Shown piece after piece: positions 1 through 9,595 of a stretch of 64,000 nucleotides of DNA (positions are counted from its first letter, which is position 1; each line of letters begins with the position of its first letter). The stretch is from Pseudomonas sp. KNUC1026 (GTDB taxonomy: Bacteria; Pseudomonadota; Gammaproteobacteria; Pseudomonadales; Pseudomonadaceae). The stretch is from positions 2,852,001 to 2,916,000 of the forward strand of contig NZ_CP087138.1 in assembly GCF_021650705.1 (NCBI RefSeq), written 5' to 3'. Below the pieces are notes generated by a model, which made no database searches, had not been told where the DNA came from, and worked only from the letters and a program-made list of their open reading frames with translations. Both the position numbers and the translations under genes were made by a program.

Positions 1-503
1 CCGACGGTGCTGGCCGAGCGCCGCGCAATACCGCGGCTCAGGGCCACCAGCACGGCGATGCCGGTGGCGGCGCTGACGAAGTTCTGCACGGTCAGGCCGA
101 CCATCTGGCTGAAGTAACTCAGCGAGGCCTCGCCGCTGTAGGCCTGCCAGTTGGTGTTGGTGACGAAACTCACTGCCGTGTTGAACGCCAGCGACGCGTT
201 GAGCCCCGGCAGGCCCTGTGGGTTGAGCGGCAAGGCGCCCTGCCCCATGAGGATGGCGAACAGCAGCACAAAACCTGCGAAGTTGAAGGCCAGCAGCGCC
301 AGCGCGTAATGCTTCCAACCCTGCTCCTGACGCGGGTCGACCCCGGCCAGGCGATAGCAGCCGCGCTCGACGCCGCCCAGCAGCGGGTGCAGCCAGGTGC
401 GCTCGCCTTCCATCACGCGGTAGTAAAAACGGCCCAGCAGCGGCGCAGGGAGCACCACCAGGGCCAGAAACAGCAGGATCAGCCAAACGTCATAACTGTG
501 CAT
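1..503 (-). CDS. kdpA: Potassium-transporting ATPase subunit KdpA (partial, C-terminus outside window)
   Basis: KdpA is the K+-binding, channel-like membrane subunit of the high-affinity KdpFABC pump. About 167 N-terminal residues are present; the gene runs off the left edge. The product begins MHSYDVW, followed by a first membrane helix (about residues 6-24) and, near residue 125, the text [10 protein letters not shown], which is the first selectivity-filter region of the KdpA family. The ATG at 503 lies 8 bases after the kdpF stop, as expected for a kdpFABC operon. No frameshift is seen in the visible part. Family assignment is from recognition of the filter and the kdpF neighbour. Confidence 0.93.
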   Translation of the reverse strand, partial: MHSYDVWLILLFLALVVLPAPLLGRFYYRVMEGERTWLHPLLGGVERGCYRLAGVDPRQEQGWKHYALALLAFNFAGFVLLFAILMGQGALPLNPQGLPGLNASLAFNTAVSFVTNTNWQAYSGEASLSYFSQMVGLTVQNFVSAATGIAVLVALSRGIARRSASTV

Positions 504-511
504 GGCCGCTC

Positions 512-601
512 CTAACCGCGATCGGCGCGCAGCAGCGCCACCAGCAGGTAAGCGAACAGGCCCACAGCCAATAGCAGTGAAACCCCTTGGGTGATGCTCA
601 T
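512..601 (-). CDS. kdpF: KdpF, small stabilising subunit of the Kdp pump
   Basis: This 29-residue membrane peptide starts [11 protein letters not shown] and ends ALLRADRG; almost its whole length is one hydrophobic helix. In the Kdp pump KdpF stabilises the complex in the membrane. It is too short for usual gene callers, but it has a good ribosome site (AGGAGT, complement of 609-614) and sits directly upstream of kdpA on the same strand, the standard order. The known KdpF length is about 29 residues, so it appears complete. The promoter must lie upstream of 620; I do not recognise a KdpE box. Confidence 0.9.
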   Translation of the reverse strand: MSITQGVSLLLAVGLFAYLLVALLRADRG

Positions 602-935
602 TGCGATGACTCCTCGGTACCGGAAGGGTATGAGGCAATCATCAGGCGGGGGCGCGTAAAGGTTCGAGGGCAAGAAAGGCTGTGGCCGTAAAGTTTGCGT
701 AAAAAAATGCGAGGAGCAGGGCCGTCCAAGATGAAGCGGGACAGGCCAGCGCCAATGACGGCGTTTGTGCAGGCGAGAGCAAGGTGCCGAAAAACAGCGG
801 TTTAGAGCATTTGCACTACCCCGGGAAACAAGATGAAAATCAATGGTTTAACCGATTTTACCTCACTGTGTTTACTTCCCTGACAGGCAGCCGGATCCTC
901 TGCGCCACAACAAAAACAAGCAAGGAATATCCCTG
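602..935. other. Intergenic region between divergent kdpF and oxygenase genes
   Basis: About 330 bases with no convincing gene. It must hold the kdp promoter (minus strand) and the promoter of the oxygenase gene (plus strand). The stretch 820-870 is AT-rich and would suit the latter. I see no hairpin terminator or clear operator. Confidence 0.6.
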
Positions 936-2005
936 ATGCACGCCCCAGATCGCGAAGGCCAGCCCGCTGGCCTTGAATTCGCGCAGTTGCGGTTCACCCC
1001 GAACAAGCCTGCCTCCTGCAACAGCATGCACTCGCCATCGCAGCCGCCGGCGGCCCCGACAACCCCGGCGCGCACGCTCAGGCAGAGGCGGCGGCCAAGC
1101 ATCTTGGCCTACGCCTTACACCTAGCCAGCAGCAACTGATCGATCGTTACAGCAATGGCCAGATGGCTGCGCTGGAGTGCTGTGACCTGAACTGGCTCGA
1201 AGACACCGCCTTGCCGCCCCAGCTCCCATCGCTGGCGCAACTGCAGCGAGCCCCCGGCTGCCAGCGCCTGGCGGCGCGCAACCAGATATTGCTGAGCCTG
1301 GTTGCCCACAGGGCTTTCGCCTTCGACCTCGATAACCAAGGCCTGGTCGTTCGTGTGGTCGCCAACTTCCAGGGAGGGGGTGCTGTTGCACGCCCGGAAG
1401 AGGTCATCGGCGAACCTGTGGGGCGCAGCTCTCATGCGGGCATTGCCTTGGGCCCGCACACCGAGTCCCCCTACCATTGTGCGGTCAACGCCAGTGCCGG
1501 GCAGTCCCCGGCGCCCTCATCCCTTGCGTTGAGCGCACTGTGGAACCCCGCCGCTGAACCTACGCGCGTGATTCCCCTGGCAGGGATCCTCGACAGCCTG
1601 CCCGCCACGGACCTGCTCGCGCTCACCGCCCCCGCCTTCGACTACACCCGCAGCGATTGCTTCACCGCCGGCAAAGGAGCGAACGGCTACGGCGTGTCGT
1701 TGCTGCAGTTCGACCCGAACGGGGGCTTCGCATTTCGCTACAACAGCTATCGCCATACGGCCTCGGCGCACGCCCCTGCGGTAGTCCGCAGCGCGCTGGC
1801 GCGGCTGCAATCGGCTATCGCCAGCACCGAGCCTTTGATGTGCACGCTGCGCCAGGACCGCGCCCTGCTGATCAACAACTACCGGGCCTTGCATTGCCGC
1901 GAGGTGGTCCGGGACAACCGGCGCGTCCTGGTTCGGCTGTTCGGCTATTCGCGCTTCGCCAGGCCCGTGGTCGTTCAGCACGACCCCCTCATCGTCAAAG
2001 GCTGA
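936..2005 (+). CDS. TauD/TfdA (clavaminate synthase-like) Fe(II)/2-oxoglutarate oxygenase, frameshifted near N-terminus
   Basis: The long open part (from the ATG at 1163) has the signature of this family: the iron-binding HTE (H99 and E101 counted from 1163, in GPHTESPYH) and the distal histidine plus 2-oxoglutarate arginine region in NNYRALHCR (H244). Family members oxidise amino acids or small acids, for instance asparagine oxygenase. The reading frame is open upstream of 1163 to 977 with coding-like text but no start codon. An ATG at 936 behind a good AAGGAA site opens another frame. Adding one base near 1013-1016 (CC to CCC) joins them into 356 residues, a normal length. The break is probably a sequence error. 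The substrate is unknown. The TSUP gene follows within about 20 bases. Confidence 0.7.
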
Positions 2006-2026
2006 CTCACCGTCAAGGACTTGCCC

Positions 2027-2839
2027 GTGGAACTGGAATTCTCTCTGATCATCCTGCTGGCAGGCGTTGCCCTGGCCGCAGGTTTTTTCGACGCCATCGC
2101 CGGCGGTGGCGGGTTGGTAACCCTGCCCGCGCTGCTGCTGGCCGGCATCGACCCCGTCTCGGCGCTGGCCACCAACAAGTTTCAGGCAGCGTCGGCCTCC
2201 GTTTCGGCCACGGCCACTTTTGCCCGCAAGGGCATGATCGAGTGGCGCCGCGGCTTGCCCATGGCAGCGGTAGCGATGTTGGGAGGTGCCGGCGGCGCAC
2301 TCAGCGCCAACTACATTCCGGCCACTGTATTTCAGGCGGTGGTACCGGTGCTGTTGGTCGCCGTGGCGGCCTATTTCGCTTTCAGCCCCAAGCTCGATGA
2401 GCAGGCCCGCCGGGCGCGGCTGAGCGCGGCCGCCTTCTGCCTCACGCTGGTGCCGATGATCGGCTTCTACGATGGCCTGTTCGGCCCGGGCGTGGGCTCG
2501 TTCTACATGCTGGCGTTCGTGTTGCTGCTGGGCCAGGGCGTGATGAGGGCGGTGTGCAACAGCAAGCTGCTCAACGCCGCCTGCAACCTGGGCGCGCTGC
2601 TGGTGTTCGGCCTGTTGGGCAATATCCTGTGGCCGCTGGCACTGGCGATGGGCGCTGCGGCGTTCATCGGGGCACAGCTGGGTGCGCGCTGCGCGGTGCA
2701 TTTCGGGCCGACGCTGATCAAGCCCATGTTGATCACGGTGTGCTGCCTGATGGCGGGCAAGCTGCTGATGACACCGGGTAACCCGTGGCAGCAATGGATC
2801 ACGACGTGCGCCGACGCTGTAAAAGGTGCGCTGGCCTGA
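2027..2839 (+). CDS. TSUP (TauE/SafE, DUF81) family membrane transporter
   Basis: A protein of about 270 residues with eight or so hydrophobic helices and the glycine-rich N-terminal motif FDAIAGGGGLVTLPALLL typical of TSUP permeases (YfcA-like), which export sulfite, sulfoacetate or other organic anions. The GTG at 2027 is preferred over the TTG at 2021 because the AAGG at 2014-2017 is then at normal spacing. It lies 21 bases behind the oxygenase and is probably co-transcribed with it, so the transporter may export a product of that enzyme. That link is inference. No breaks are seen. Confidence 0.88.
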   Translation: MELEFSLIILLAGVALAAGFFDAIAGGGGLVTLPALLLAGIDPVSALATNKFQAASASVSATATFARKGMIEWRRGLPMAAVAMLGGAGGALSANYIPATVFQAVVPVLLVAVAAYFAFSPKLDEQARRARLSAAAFCLTLVPMIGFYDGLFGPGVGSFYMLAFVLLLGQGVMRAVCNSKLLNAACNLGALLVFGLLGNILWPLALAMGAAAFIGAQLGARCAVHFGPTLIKPMLITVCCLMAGKLLMTPGNPWQQWITTCADAVKGALA

Positions 2840-2886
2840 GGCCAAACCCTGATCATGAGTAAATCTATTGATCAATCCAAATTAAA

Positions 2887-2899
2887 TGAATTTGTTTCA
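2887..2899. promoter_or_regulatory. MetR box upstream of metE
   Basis: The 13-mer TGAATTTGTTTCA matches the known MetR consensus TGAA-N5-TTCA exactly, with T at the central position. It lies 57 bases before the metE start. MetR with homocysteine activates metE in enterobacteria and relatives. No metR gene is in this window, so it must act from elsewhere. Confidence 0.7.
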
Positions 2900-2955
2900 A
2901 CATGCCCATTCTCTGACAATCACTCCTACGCAATTGAGCTTCGGAGAGATTTCAA

Positions 2956-5246
2956 ATGGCACTGGCACACACCTTGGGCTTCCCGCGCATCGGCGGCGAC
3001 CGTGAACTGAAAAAAGCCCAGGAAGCATTCTGGAAGGGCACGTTGGACGAAGCCGGCCTGCGCGCGGTGGGCCGTGAGCTGCGCGCCGCCCACTGGCAGG
3101 TGCAGAAGGCCGCCGGCATCGAGCTGCTACCGGTGGGCGATTTTGCCTGGTACGACCAGGTGCTCACCCATTCGCTGATGTTTGGCGCGGTCCCTGAGCG
3201 CTTTGCCCCGCAAGGTGGCACCAAGCCCACCCTGAATACGCTGTTCACAATGGCGCGGGGTGTCGGCGAGGGCTGCTGTGGCGGTGCTCACGCCCAGGAA
3301 ATGACCAAGTGGTTCGATACCAACTACCACTACCTGGTCCCGGAATTCAGCCACGACCAACCGTTCGCCCTCAGTTGGGATCAATTGTTCGAAGAGGTCG
3401 ACGAAGCCAAGGCGCTGGGCCATGCGGTCAAGCCGGTGATCATCGGCCCGCTGACCTACCTGTGGCTGGGCAAGGCAAAGGGGTCGAGTTCGACAAGCTG
3501 TCGCTGGTCGACCGCCTGCTGCCGCTGTATGACCAGATCTTCAACCGCCTGGCCGGCCAGGGTGTGGAATGGGTACAGATCGACGAACCGATCCTGGCGC
3601 TGGACCTGCCACAGGCGTGGAAGAACGCCTACGAGCGCGTTTACAACATCCTCCAGCGCTCGCCACTGAAAAAACTGGTGGCCACTTACTTCGGCGGGCT
3701 GGAAGACAACCTTGGCCTGGCCGCCGGCCTGCCGGTAGAAGGCCTGCACATCGACCTGGTGCGCGCCCCGGAGCAGTACCCGACCATCCTCGACCGGCTG
3801 CCGGCCTACAAGGTGCTGTCGCTGGGCGTGGTGAACGGGCGCAATGTGTGGCGCTGTGACCTGGACAAGGCCCTGGAAGTGCTGCGCCACGCGGCCGAGC
3901 GCCTGGGCGACCGGCTGTGGGTGGCGCCCAGCTGCTCGCTGCTGCACAGCCCGGTAGACCTGGCCCGCGAAGACCAGCTCGACCCCGAACTCAAAAGCTG
4001 GCTGGCCTTCGCCGTGCAAAAGTGCGAGGAAGTGGCCGTGCTCACCCAGGCACTGCGCGACCCCGAGGCGCCTCAGGTGCACGCAGCCCTGGCCGAAAGC
4101 CGCGCCGTGCAGGCCAGCCGCGCCGCCTCGCCGCGCATCCACAAACCCGCCGTGCAACAACGCCTGAACAGCATCGTGCCTGCCGACAGCCAGCGTGCGT
4201 CGAGTTTCGAGCAGCGCATCGCCGTGCAACGCGCAAGGCTTGCCCTGCCTGCCTACCCCACCACCACCATCGGCTCGTTCCCGCAGACCTCGGCCATCCG
4301 CGCGGCGCGCCAGGCCTTCAAGCAAGGCACGCTGAGCCAGGCCGGCTACACCCAGGCCATGCAGCGCGAGATCGAGCATGCCGTGCGCATCCAGGAAAAC
4401 CTCGGCCTGGACGTGCTGGTGCACGGCGAGGCCGAGCGCAACGACATGGTCGAGTACTTCGCCGAGCAGCTCGATGGCTACCTGTTCACCCGCTTCGGCT
4501 GGGTGCAGAGCTACGGCTCGCGCTGCGTGAAGCCGGCGGTGATCTACGGCGACCTCAGCCGGCCGAAGGCGATGACGGTGGAGTGGATCACCTACGCGCA
4601 AAGCCTGACCCGCAAGGTGATGAAGGGCATGCTCACAGGCCCGGTGACCATGCTGATGTGGTCGTTCCCGCGCGAGGACATCGACCGCGAGACGCAAGGG
4701 CGGCAGTTGGCGCTGGCCATTCGCGATGAGGTGGCGGACCTGGAGCAGGCCGGCATCAGGATCGTGCAGATCGACGAGGCCGCGTTCCGCGAAGGCCTGC
4801 CACTGCGCCAGAGCGCCTGGCCGCGCTACCTGGAGTGGGCGACCGAAGCCTTCCGCCTGTGCGCCTCGGGCGTGCGCGACGAAACGCAGATCCACACCCA
4901 CATGTGCTACAGCGAGTTCAATGACGTGATCGAGTCCATCGCGGCGATGGATGCCGATGTCATCACCATCGAAACCTCGCGCTCGGACATGGAGCTGCTG
5001 GAGGCATTCGAGCGCTTCGACTATCCCAACGAAATCGGCCCGGGCGTTTACGACATCCACTCCCCGCGGGTGCCCAGCACCGAGGAAATGGCCAACCTGA
5101 TGCGCAAGGCAGCCCGGCGCATCCCGGCCGAGCGGCTGTGGGTGAACCCGGACTGTGGGCTCAAGACCCGCGCCTGGCCCGAAACCGAGGCTGCGCTGGT
5201 GAACATGGTGGCGGCGGCCAAGCAGTTGCGCCACGCTGGCGCCTGA
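2956..5246 (+). CDS. metE: Cobalamin-independent methionine synthase MetE (one frameshift)
   Basis: MetE transfers the methyl group of 5-methyltetrahydropteroyl-triglutamate to homocysteine, the last step of methionine synthesis. The reconstructed protein is about 763 residues, the family's usual size. The N-terminus has [16 protein letters not shown]; the catalytic half has the zinc ligands in [10 protein letters not shown] and NPDCGLKTR. The frame shifts at 3480-3483, where GGGG should be GGGGG: the text KAKG then continues as VEFDKLSL. Both halves are strongly conserved, so I read this as a one-base homopolymer error. Ribosome site GGAGAG before the ATG; a MetR box lies upstream. An IclR-type gene follows downstream. 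Confidence 0.95.
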
Positions 5247-5319
5247 GCACCACGCTGGCAGATAATGCTCCGAATTTTCCGGCCGCAGGCACTGGCCTGC
5301 GCGCCCTGAGGAGCGATGG

Positions 5320-6027
5320 ATGGTAAAGATAAAACCCCGCCCCGCCGTGAGCGGGGTGGCCTCCGCCGACCGTGTGCTGACCGTGCTCAGCGCCTTTCGC
5401 ATCGGCGACACGGCCCTGAGCCTGGTCGACCTCACCGAACGCACCGGCCTGATCAAGAGCACGATCATGCGCCTGGTGGTCTCGCTTGAAACCTACGGTT
5501 TCGTCAATCGCCTGGCCGACGGCCGCTATATGCTGGCCAGCGAAGTCATGCGCCTGAACGCGGTGTACCAGGAGTCGCTGGACCTGGAGCGGCACGTGCT
5601 GCCGCTGCTGCATCGGCTGACCGACGAAACCGGTGAAACCGCCTCTTTCTATGTGCGCCACGGCGCTTATCGCCTGTGCCAGTACCGGGTCAACTCACCG
5701 CACCGCCTGCGCCTGCACCTGCAGCCCGGTGACATCCGCCCGATGGACGGCGCCGCCAGCGCCCAGGCGCTGCGCTGCACTTACGAGCGTGCCCTTGAAC
5801 ACCCGGCGCCGTTCTATTCCTGCGGCGCCACCGACCCGCACTCGGCGTCGATGTCGTTGCCGATCTTCGGCGCACTCAACGAGCTGGTCGGCGCGTTGGT
5901 GGTGTCCGGGCCGGCGGGGCGCCTCACCGAGGAGCGTGCCCGCTCCTTCGACGAGTTGTTCATGCAGATCGCCCAGGACCTTGCCCGCAGCCTGGGCGGC
6001 AAGGCCGAGGCTGGTCAGAACCCGTAA
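5320..6027 (+). CDS. IclR family transcriptional regulator
   Basis: A 235-residue regulator with an N-terminal winged helix-turn-helix (about residues 15-75; [19 protein letters not shown] is the helix-turn-helix) and a C-terminal effector-binding domain. IclR proteins usually control catabolic operons for aromatic or sugar acids. It is convergent with the amidohydrolase gene on the minus strand and overlaps its end by 13 bases, and the catabolic island begins next to it, so it is the best local candidate for the island's regulator. This role is inference. The start at 5320 (ATG GTA AAG) follows a GAGG site at about 5310. Confidence 0.85.
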   Translation: MVKIKPRPAVSGVASADRVLTVLSAFRIGDTALSLVDLTERTGLIKSTIMRLVVSLETYGFVNRLADGRYMLASEVMRLNAVYQESLDLERHVLPLLHRLTDETGETASFYVRHGAYRLCQYRVNSPHRLRLHLQPGDIRPMDGAASAQALRCTYERALEHPAPFYSCGATDPHSASMSLPIFGALNELVGALVVSGPAGRLTEERARSFDELFMQIAQDLARSLGGKAEAGQNP

Positions 6028-6935
6028 AGGCTGGCTGGGTTGTCGCGCAGGATGGCGATGCGATCTTTCTCGTTAGGCGCCCATTGCGAGAACAGGTCGA
6101 GGATGTGCGCGTCATCGGGCTTGCTCTCAAGGGCCACGGTGGGGTGTGGCCAGTCACTGCCCCAGAGCAGGCGATCAGGCCGCGCCTTCACCAGTGCCTT
6201 GGCCACCGAACCCACGTCCGGGTAATCCGGCGCGCCCACTTCGAGCGGATGTACGGCCCGGAGAGCTTGACCCAAGTGCGGTCGCCGGCCAGCAGCCGGT
6301 TGATCGTGGCGAACGCCGCGGCATCGATGCCCTCCGGCTGCGGCACGTGGCCCATGTGGTCGATCACCAGCCGCGCCGGCAGCTCGGCCAGCCGAGGCTC
6401 CAGGTCCAGCAGTTGCGTGCCCGGGGCCACCACCTGCACGTGCCAGCCCAGTTCATTGACTCGGTGCGCCAGCGGTTCCAGATCATCCAGGCTCGCCCCG
6501 CCATAGCTGAGGTTGAAGCGAATCCCGCGCACCCCCGCCTTGTTCATCTGTTCAAGCTCGGCATCGCTGATATCAGCCGCGATGACCGCCACACCGCGGG
6601 CGTTGCCGTTGCTCTCGCGCAGGCCGTCGAGCAGGCAGCGGTTGTCGGTGCCATAGGTGGACGGCGTCACGATCACGAAGCGCTGCAGGTGCAGGCGCTG
6701 CTGCACCTGCGCGTAGTCGGCAAGCGTGGCATTCGGCGGCAGCAGCGTGGCGCCGGGGGCCGCCGGGTAGCGGTCGTTGTACAGGTGCATGTGGCAGTCG
6801 ACGCTGCCTGCCGGCGGGATGAACCGTGCCGGCTTCGTCTCCACTGGAGTAACGCGCAGCGGCCAGGGCCGGGAATGACGCCAGCGCTCCGGCGGCGGCG
6901 GTAGCTTGCAGAAACAGGCGACGAGTAAAGTCCAT
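6015..6935 (-). CDS. Exported amidohydrolase (2-pyrone-4,6-dicarboxylate lactonase / galactarolactone isomerase type), two frameshifts
   Basis: Amidohydrolase-2 family enzyme that acts on lactones of the PDC hydrolase or D-galactarolactone isomerase type. The N-terminus, MDFTRRLFLQATAAAGA, is a twin-arginine signal, so the enzyme is predicted to be periplasmic. The body has the metal motif DCHMHL, the substrate-loop text STYGTDNRC, and the C-terminal LLWGSDWPHP with the catalytic aspartate. Two indels break it: near 6860 (one base too many or two too few) and near 6239 (AAGGTGG read as AAGTGG). They compensate, so the total length of 306 codons stays in phase. Third gene of a minus-strand operon after the dehydrogenase and MFS genes. 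The true substrate is not known. Confidence 0.8.
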
Positions 6936-6960
6936 GGGCTGATCTCTTGTTGTTGTATGG

Positions 6961-6988
6961 CACTGCGCCGCCCGAAGGCGGCGCAGTG
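6961..6988 (-). promoter_or_regulatory. Perfect GC-rich hairpin in the spacer between MFS and amidohydrolase genes
   Basis: A perfect 12-base inverted repeat (6961-6972 and 6977-6988) with the four-base loop CGAA, read as TTCG on the transcribed strand, which makes an extra-stable C(UUCG)G tetraloop. There is no T-run, so it is more likely an RNA stability or partial attenuation element than a full terminator. The inner arms GCGCCGCC/GGCGGCGC recur in the previous spacer of the operon at 8379-8398. Confidence 0.65.
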
Positions 6989-7004
6989 ATGCAGCGGTGG
7001 GGGT

Positions 7005-8330
7005 TCAGCGTGCGTTGGCGACGCTGGCCGCGTGTTCGTTTTCACGCATGCGCTTGCGGCCCATGATCAACACCATCGAACCGGCAGCGATGTTCAGCAC
7101 CGCCAGCGGCAGCAAGGCCAGGGCGTAGCTGCCGGTGGCGTCGTGCACGGCGCCGTAGATGTTGACCATCATGCCGCCGCCGAACAGGTTGGCCCAGGCG
7201 CCGATGGCCGCCAGCCCCGCTGCGGCGGTGCTCGAAGACATCCAGCCGGAGGCCAGTGCCCAGAACGGGCCTTTCATCGAGTAGGCACCGATCAGCACCA
7301 TCGACAGCAGCACCACGGTGCCCACCAGGGAACCGGTCACCAGCGTCAGCAACAGGCCTGCGGCGATCAGGTACAGGGTGGTTGCGGTGTGCCAGCGGCG
7401 CTCGTTGCGTTTGTCGGAGCTGCGGCCCCAGGCGATCATCACGATCGAGGCCAGGCCGTAAGGGATGGCGTTGACCAGGCCGATCTGCAACGGGTCGAGG
7501 TGGAAGGTCTTGAGCAGTTGCGGCGCCCAGACGCTCATGGTGCTGCCGGCGGCCGAGGCGCCGGTGTAGATCAGGATCATCGCCCAGATGTCCTTGTGCT
7601 TGAGCAGGCTCCACAGCGAAATGTGGCCGATCTGGGTTTTCTGCTGGCGCTCGTCGGCCAGGCGCTGGGTGAGCCAGTTGCGCTGCTCGTCGGTCAGCCA
7701 TTTGGCTTGCTCGGGCTTGTCGGTGAGCACGAACAGGCACGCGATGCCCAGCAGCACCGCTGGGATGCCTTCGAGGATGAACAGCCAATGCCAGCCGCGC
7801 ATGCCCAGCATGCCGTCGAGCGTGAGCAGGTAACCGGAGAGCGGCGAGCCGAGGAAGTTGGCGCCGGGAATGGCGACCATGAAGATCGCGACCATCCGCG
7901 CGCGGTAGGCCGAGGGCAGCCAGTAGGTGAGGTACAGCAGCACGCCGGGGAAGAACCCGGCTTCGGCCGCACCCAGCAGAAAGCGCATCACATAAAGCGA
8001 ATTGGAGCCCTGCACAAAGGCGGTGCCGGCGGAGATAAGGCCCCAGGTGATCATGATGCGGGCGATCCACATGCGCGCGCCGAACTTCTGCAACGCCAGG
8101 TTGCTCGGCACTTCCACCAGGAAGTAGGCGACGAAGAACAGGCTGCTGGCAAAGCCGAAGATCGCCGGGGACAGCCCCAGGTCCTGGTTCATCTGCAGCG
8201 ATGCCATGCCGATGTTGCCGCGGTCGATGATCGCGATCAGGTAACACAAAATCAGAAACGGCAGCAGTCGCCAGGCGACGCGGTGCATGGTGGCGCGTTC
8301 GAGCTCGCTGATGTTGGAGGCGGAAACCAT
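7005..8330 (-). CDS. MFS transporter, anion:cation symporter type
   Basis: A 441-residue major facilitator with twelve predicted helices. YLIAIIDRGNIGMASLQMNQ after helix 1 and the helix-4/5 stretch with GAAEAGFFPGVLLYLTYW are typical of the anion:cation symporter family, which imports organic acids such as phthalate, hexuronates or galactonate with protons. It lies between the 2-hydroxyacid dehydrogenase and the exported amidohydrolase, so it probably takes up the product or substrate of that pathway. The frame is intact throughout. The start is the ATG at 8330 (MVSASNISE), with an AGGGGAGC site just upstream. Confidence 0.9.
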   Translation of the reverse strand: MVSASNISELERATMHRVAWRLLPFLILCYLIAIIDRGNIGMASLQMNQDLGLSPAIFGFASSLFFVAYFLVEVPSNLALQKFGARMWIARIMITWGLISAGTAFVQGSNSLYVMRFLLGAAEAGFFPGVLLYLTYWLPSAYRARMVAIFMVAIPGANFLGSPLSGYLLTLDGMLGMRGWHWLFILEGIPAVLLGIACLFVLTDKPEQAKWLTDEQRNWLTQRLADERQQKTQIGHISLWSLLKHKDIWAMILIYTGASAAGSTMSVWAPQLLKTFHLDPLQIGLVNAIPYGLASIVMIAWGRSSDKRNERRWHTATTLYLIAAGLLLTLVTGSLVGTVVLLSMVLIGAYSMKGPFWALASGWMSSSTAAAGLAAIGAWANLFGGGMMVNIYGAVHDATGSYALALLPLAVLNIAAGSMVLIMGRKRMRENEHAASVANAR

Positions 8331-8378
8331 GATGCTCCCCTGTACTTTATTGTTGTGGAATCAGGCTATCGGAAGAAG

Positions 8379-8398
8379 GCGCCGCCAAGCGGCGGCGC
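8379..8398 (-). promoter_or_regulatory. Perfect hairpin in the spacer between dehydrogenase and MFS genes
   Basis: Eight-base arms GCGCCGCC and GGCGGCGC around a four-base loop, just after the dehydrogenase stop. No T-run follows. The same arms form the core of the hairpin at 6961-6988 in the next spacer of this operon. Confidence 0.6.
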
Positions 8399-8402
8399 GC
8401 AC

Positions 8403-9380
8403 TCAACTGCCGAGCAACTGGCGGTTGGCGATGCAGCGCGGGTCGAGCGCCTTGCCGGCCCACACATCCAGGATCTGCTGGACGGCCACCATGCCCACGC
8501 GGTCACGCGACTCGGTGGTGTTGGCGCCCACGTGCGGGGTGCCGACCAGGTTGGGCAGGCTCCACAACGGGCTATCGGCTGGTGGCGGCTCGGGGTTGAA
8601 GGTGTCGAGCCCGGCACCGCCGATCTGGCCGCTCTTGAGCGCCTCGACCAGCGCCGGGGTGTCGATCAGCTCGCCACGCGCGGTGTTGATCAGCAGGCTG
8701 CCAGGGCGCATGCGCTTGAACTGTTCGGTGCTGAACAGGTGGCGGTTGGCGTCGGTCAGCGGGCAATGCAGGCTGATGATGTCGCAGGTTTCCAGCAGGC
8801 GGTCGAAGTCGGTTTCGCGGGAAACGTTATCGCGCTGCGGCAGTTCCTTGAGATAGGGGTCGTAGACCTTCACGGCCATGCGCAGCGGCGCGACCAGGTC
8901 CATCAGGATGCCGCCGATGGCGCCCAGCCCCACCAGGCCCAGGGTTTTGCCGAACAGCTCGGTGCCGTTGGCCGTGGCTTTGTCCCAGTGGCCTGCGCGT
9001 ACGCGGGCGTCGAGCCAGGCGGTCTGGCGCGCCACGCTGAACATCAGCGCAAAGGCATGCTCGGCCACTGACTGGGCATTGGCGCCCACTGCGATGGTGA
9101 CGGGAATACCGCGCTCGGCGGCGGCCTTGATGTCGATGGTGTCGAAGCCCACGCCGTGCTTGGCGATGACCTTGAGGTTCGCCGAGGCTTCGATCATCTC
9201 GCGGGTGAGCTTGCCGGTGCGCACGACGATCGCGTCGGGCTGTTCGGCCTTGATCAAGGCGGCCATTTCATCGGCGGGCATGTAGGGGGTGGTCGGCATG
9301 ACCTCTACGCCCTGGGAGGCGGCATGGGCCATGGCTTCAGGGGCCAGCGCCAGGCCCGTGAGGAGGATTTTGCGTTTCAT
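8403..9380 (-). CDS. D-isomer specific 2-hydroxyacid dehydrogenase
   Basis: About 325 residues, NAD(P)-dependent, of the D-3-phosphoglycerate/hydroxypyruvate reductase fold. The nucleotide site is GLVGLGAIGG, followed by TARGELIDTPAL (catalytic arginine region) and VGTPHVGANT (catalytic histidine). It would interconvert a 2-oxo acid and a 2-hydroxy acid; the substrate is not clear from sequence. The ATG at 9380 is preferred over an upstream GTG because an AAGGTG ribosome site lies five bases before it. First gene of the minus-strand operon, divergent from the RraA-type gene over a 215-base promoter region. Confidence 0.9.
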   Translation of the reverse strand: MKRKILLTGLALAPEAMAHAASQGVEVMPTTPYMPADEMAALIKAEQPDAIVVRTGKLTREMIEASANLKVIAKHGVGFDTIDIKAAAERGIPVTIAVGANAQSVAEHAFALMFSVARQTAWLDARVRAGHWDKATANGTELFGKTLGLVGLGAIGGILMDLVAPLRMAVKVYDPYLKELPQRDNVSRETDFDRLLETCDIISLHCPLTDANRHLFSTEQFKRMRPGSLLINTARGELIDTPALVEALKSGQIGGAGLDTFNPEPPPADSPLWSLPNLVGTPHVGANTTESRDRVGMVAVQQILDVWAGKALDPRCIANRQLLGS

Positions 9381-9507
9381 CTGCACACCTTGTTCTTATC
9401 GTTAAGGCCTGTTCAGGCTTTGCTCAACCCTATCATAACGAAATGGCGTTGCAACATAGATTTCAGTAACGCCGAATCATCTCGAAAAATTGCGTCATCG
9501 CACGGAT

Positions 9508-9521
9508 TGAATTGCAATTCA
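9508..9521. promoter_or_regulatory. 14-base perfect palindrome in a divergent promoter region
   Basis: TGAATTGCAATTCA is its own reverse complement. It lies in the 215-base space between the divergently read dehydrogenase operon and RraA-type gene, at a position where a regulator could serve both. The local IclR protein is a candidate binder, but I know of no direct match to an established IclR site. Confidence 0.5.
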
Positions 9522-9595
9522 CGAAATGACATTCTGAAAACATAGCCGGCTCGGCAACCGGCGACTTCCCCCATAATTTCGAGGAGAACGCCAAA

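Noticed and set aside
3456..5468. 670-codon minus-strand frame antisense to metE
   Set aside because: Shadow of metE; no family features and it spans the intergenic region without a ribosome site.
7032..9071. Long plus-strand frame over the MFS and dehydrogenase genes
   Set aside because: Antisense shadow; the genes on the minus strand are well supported.
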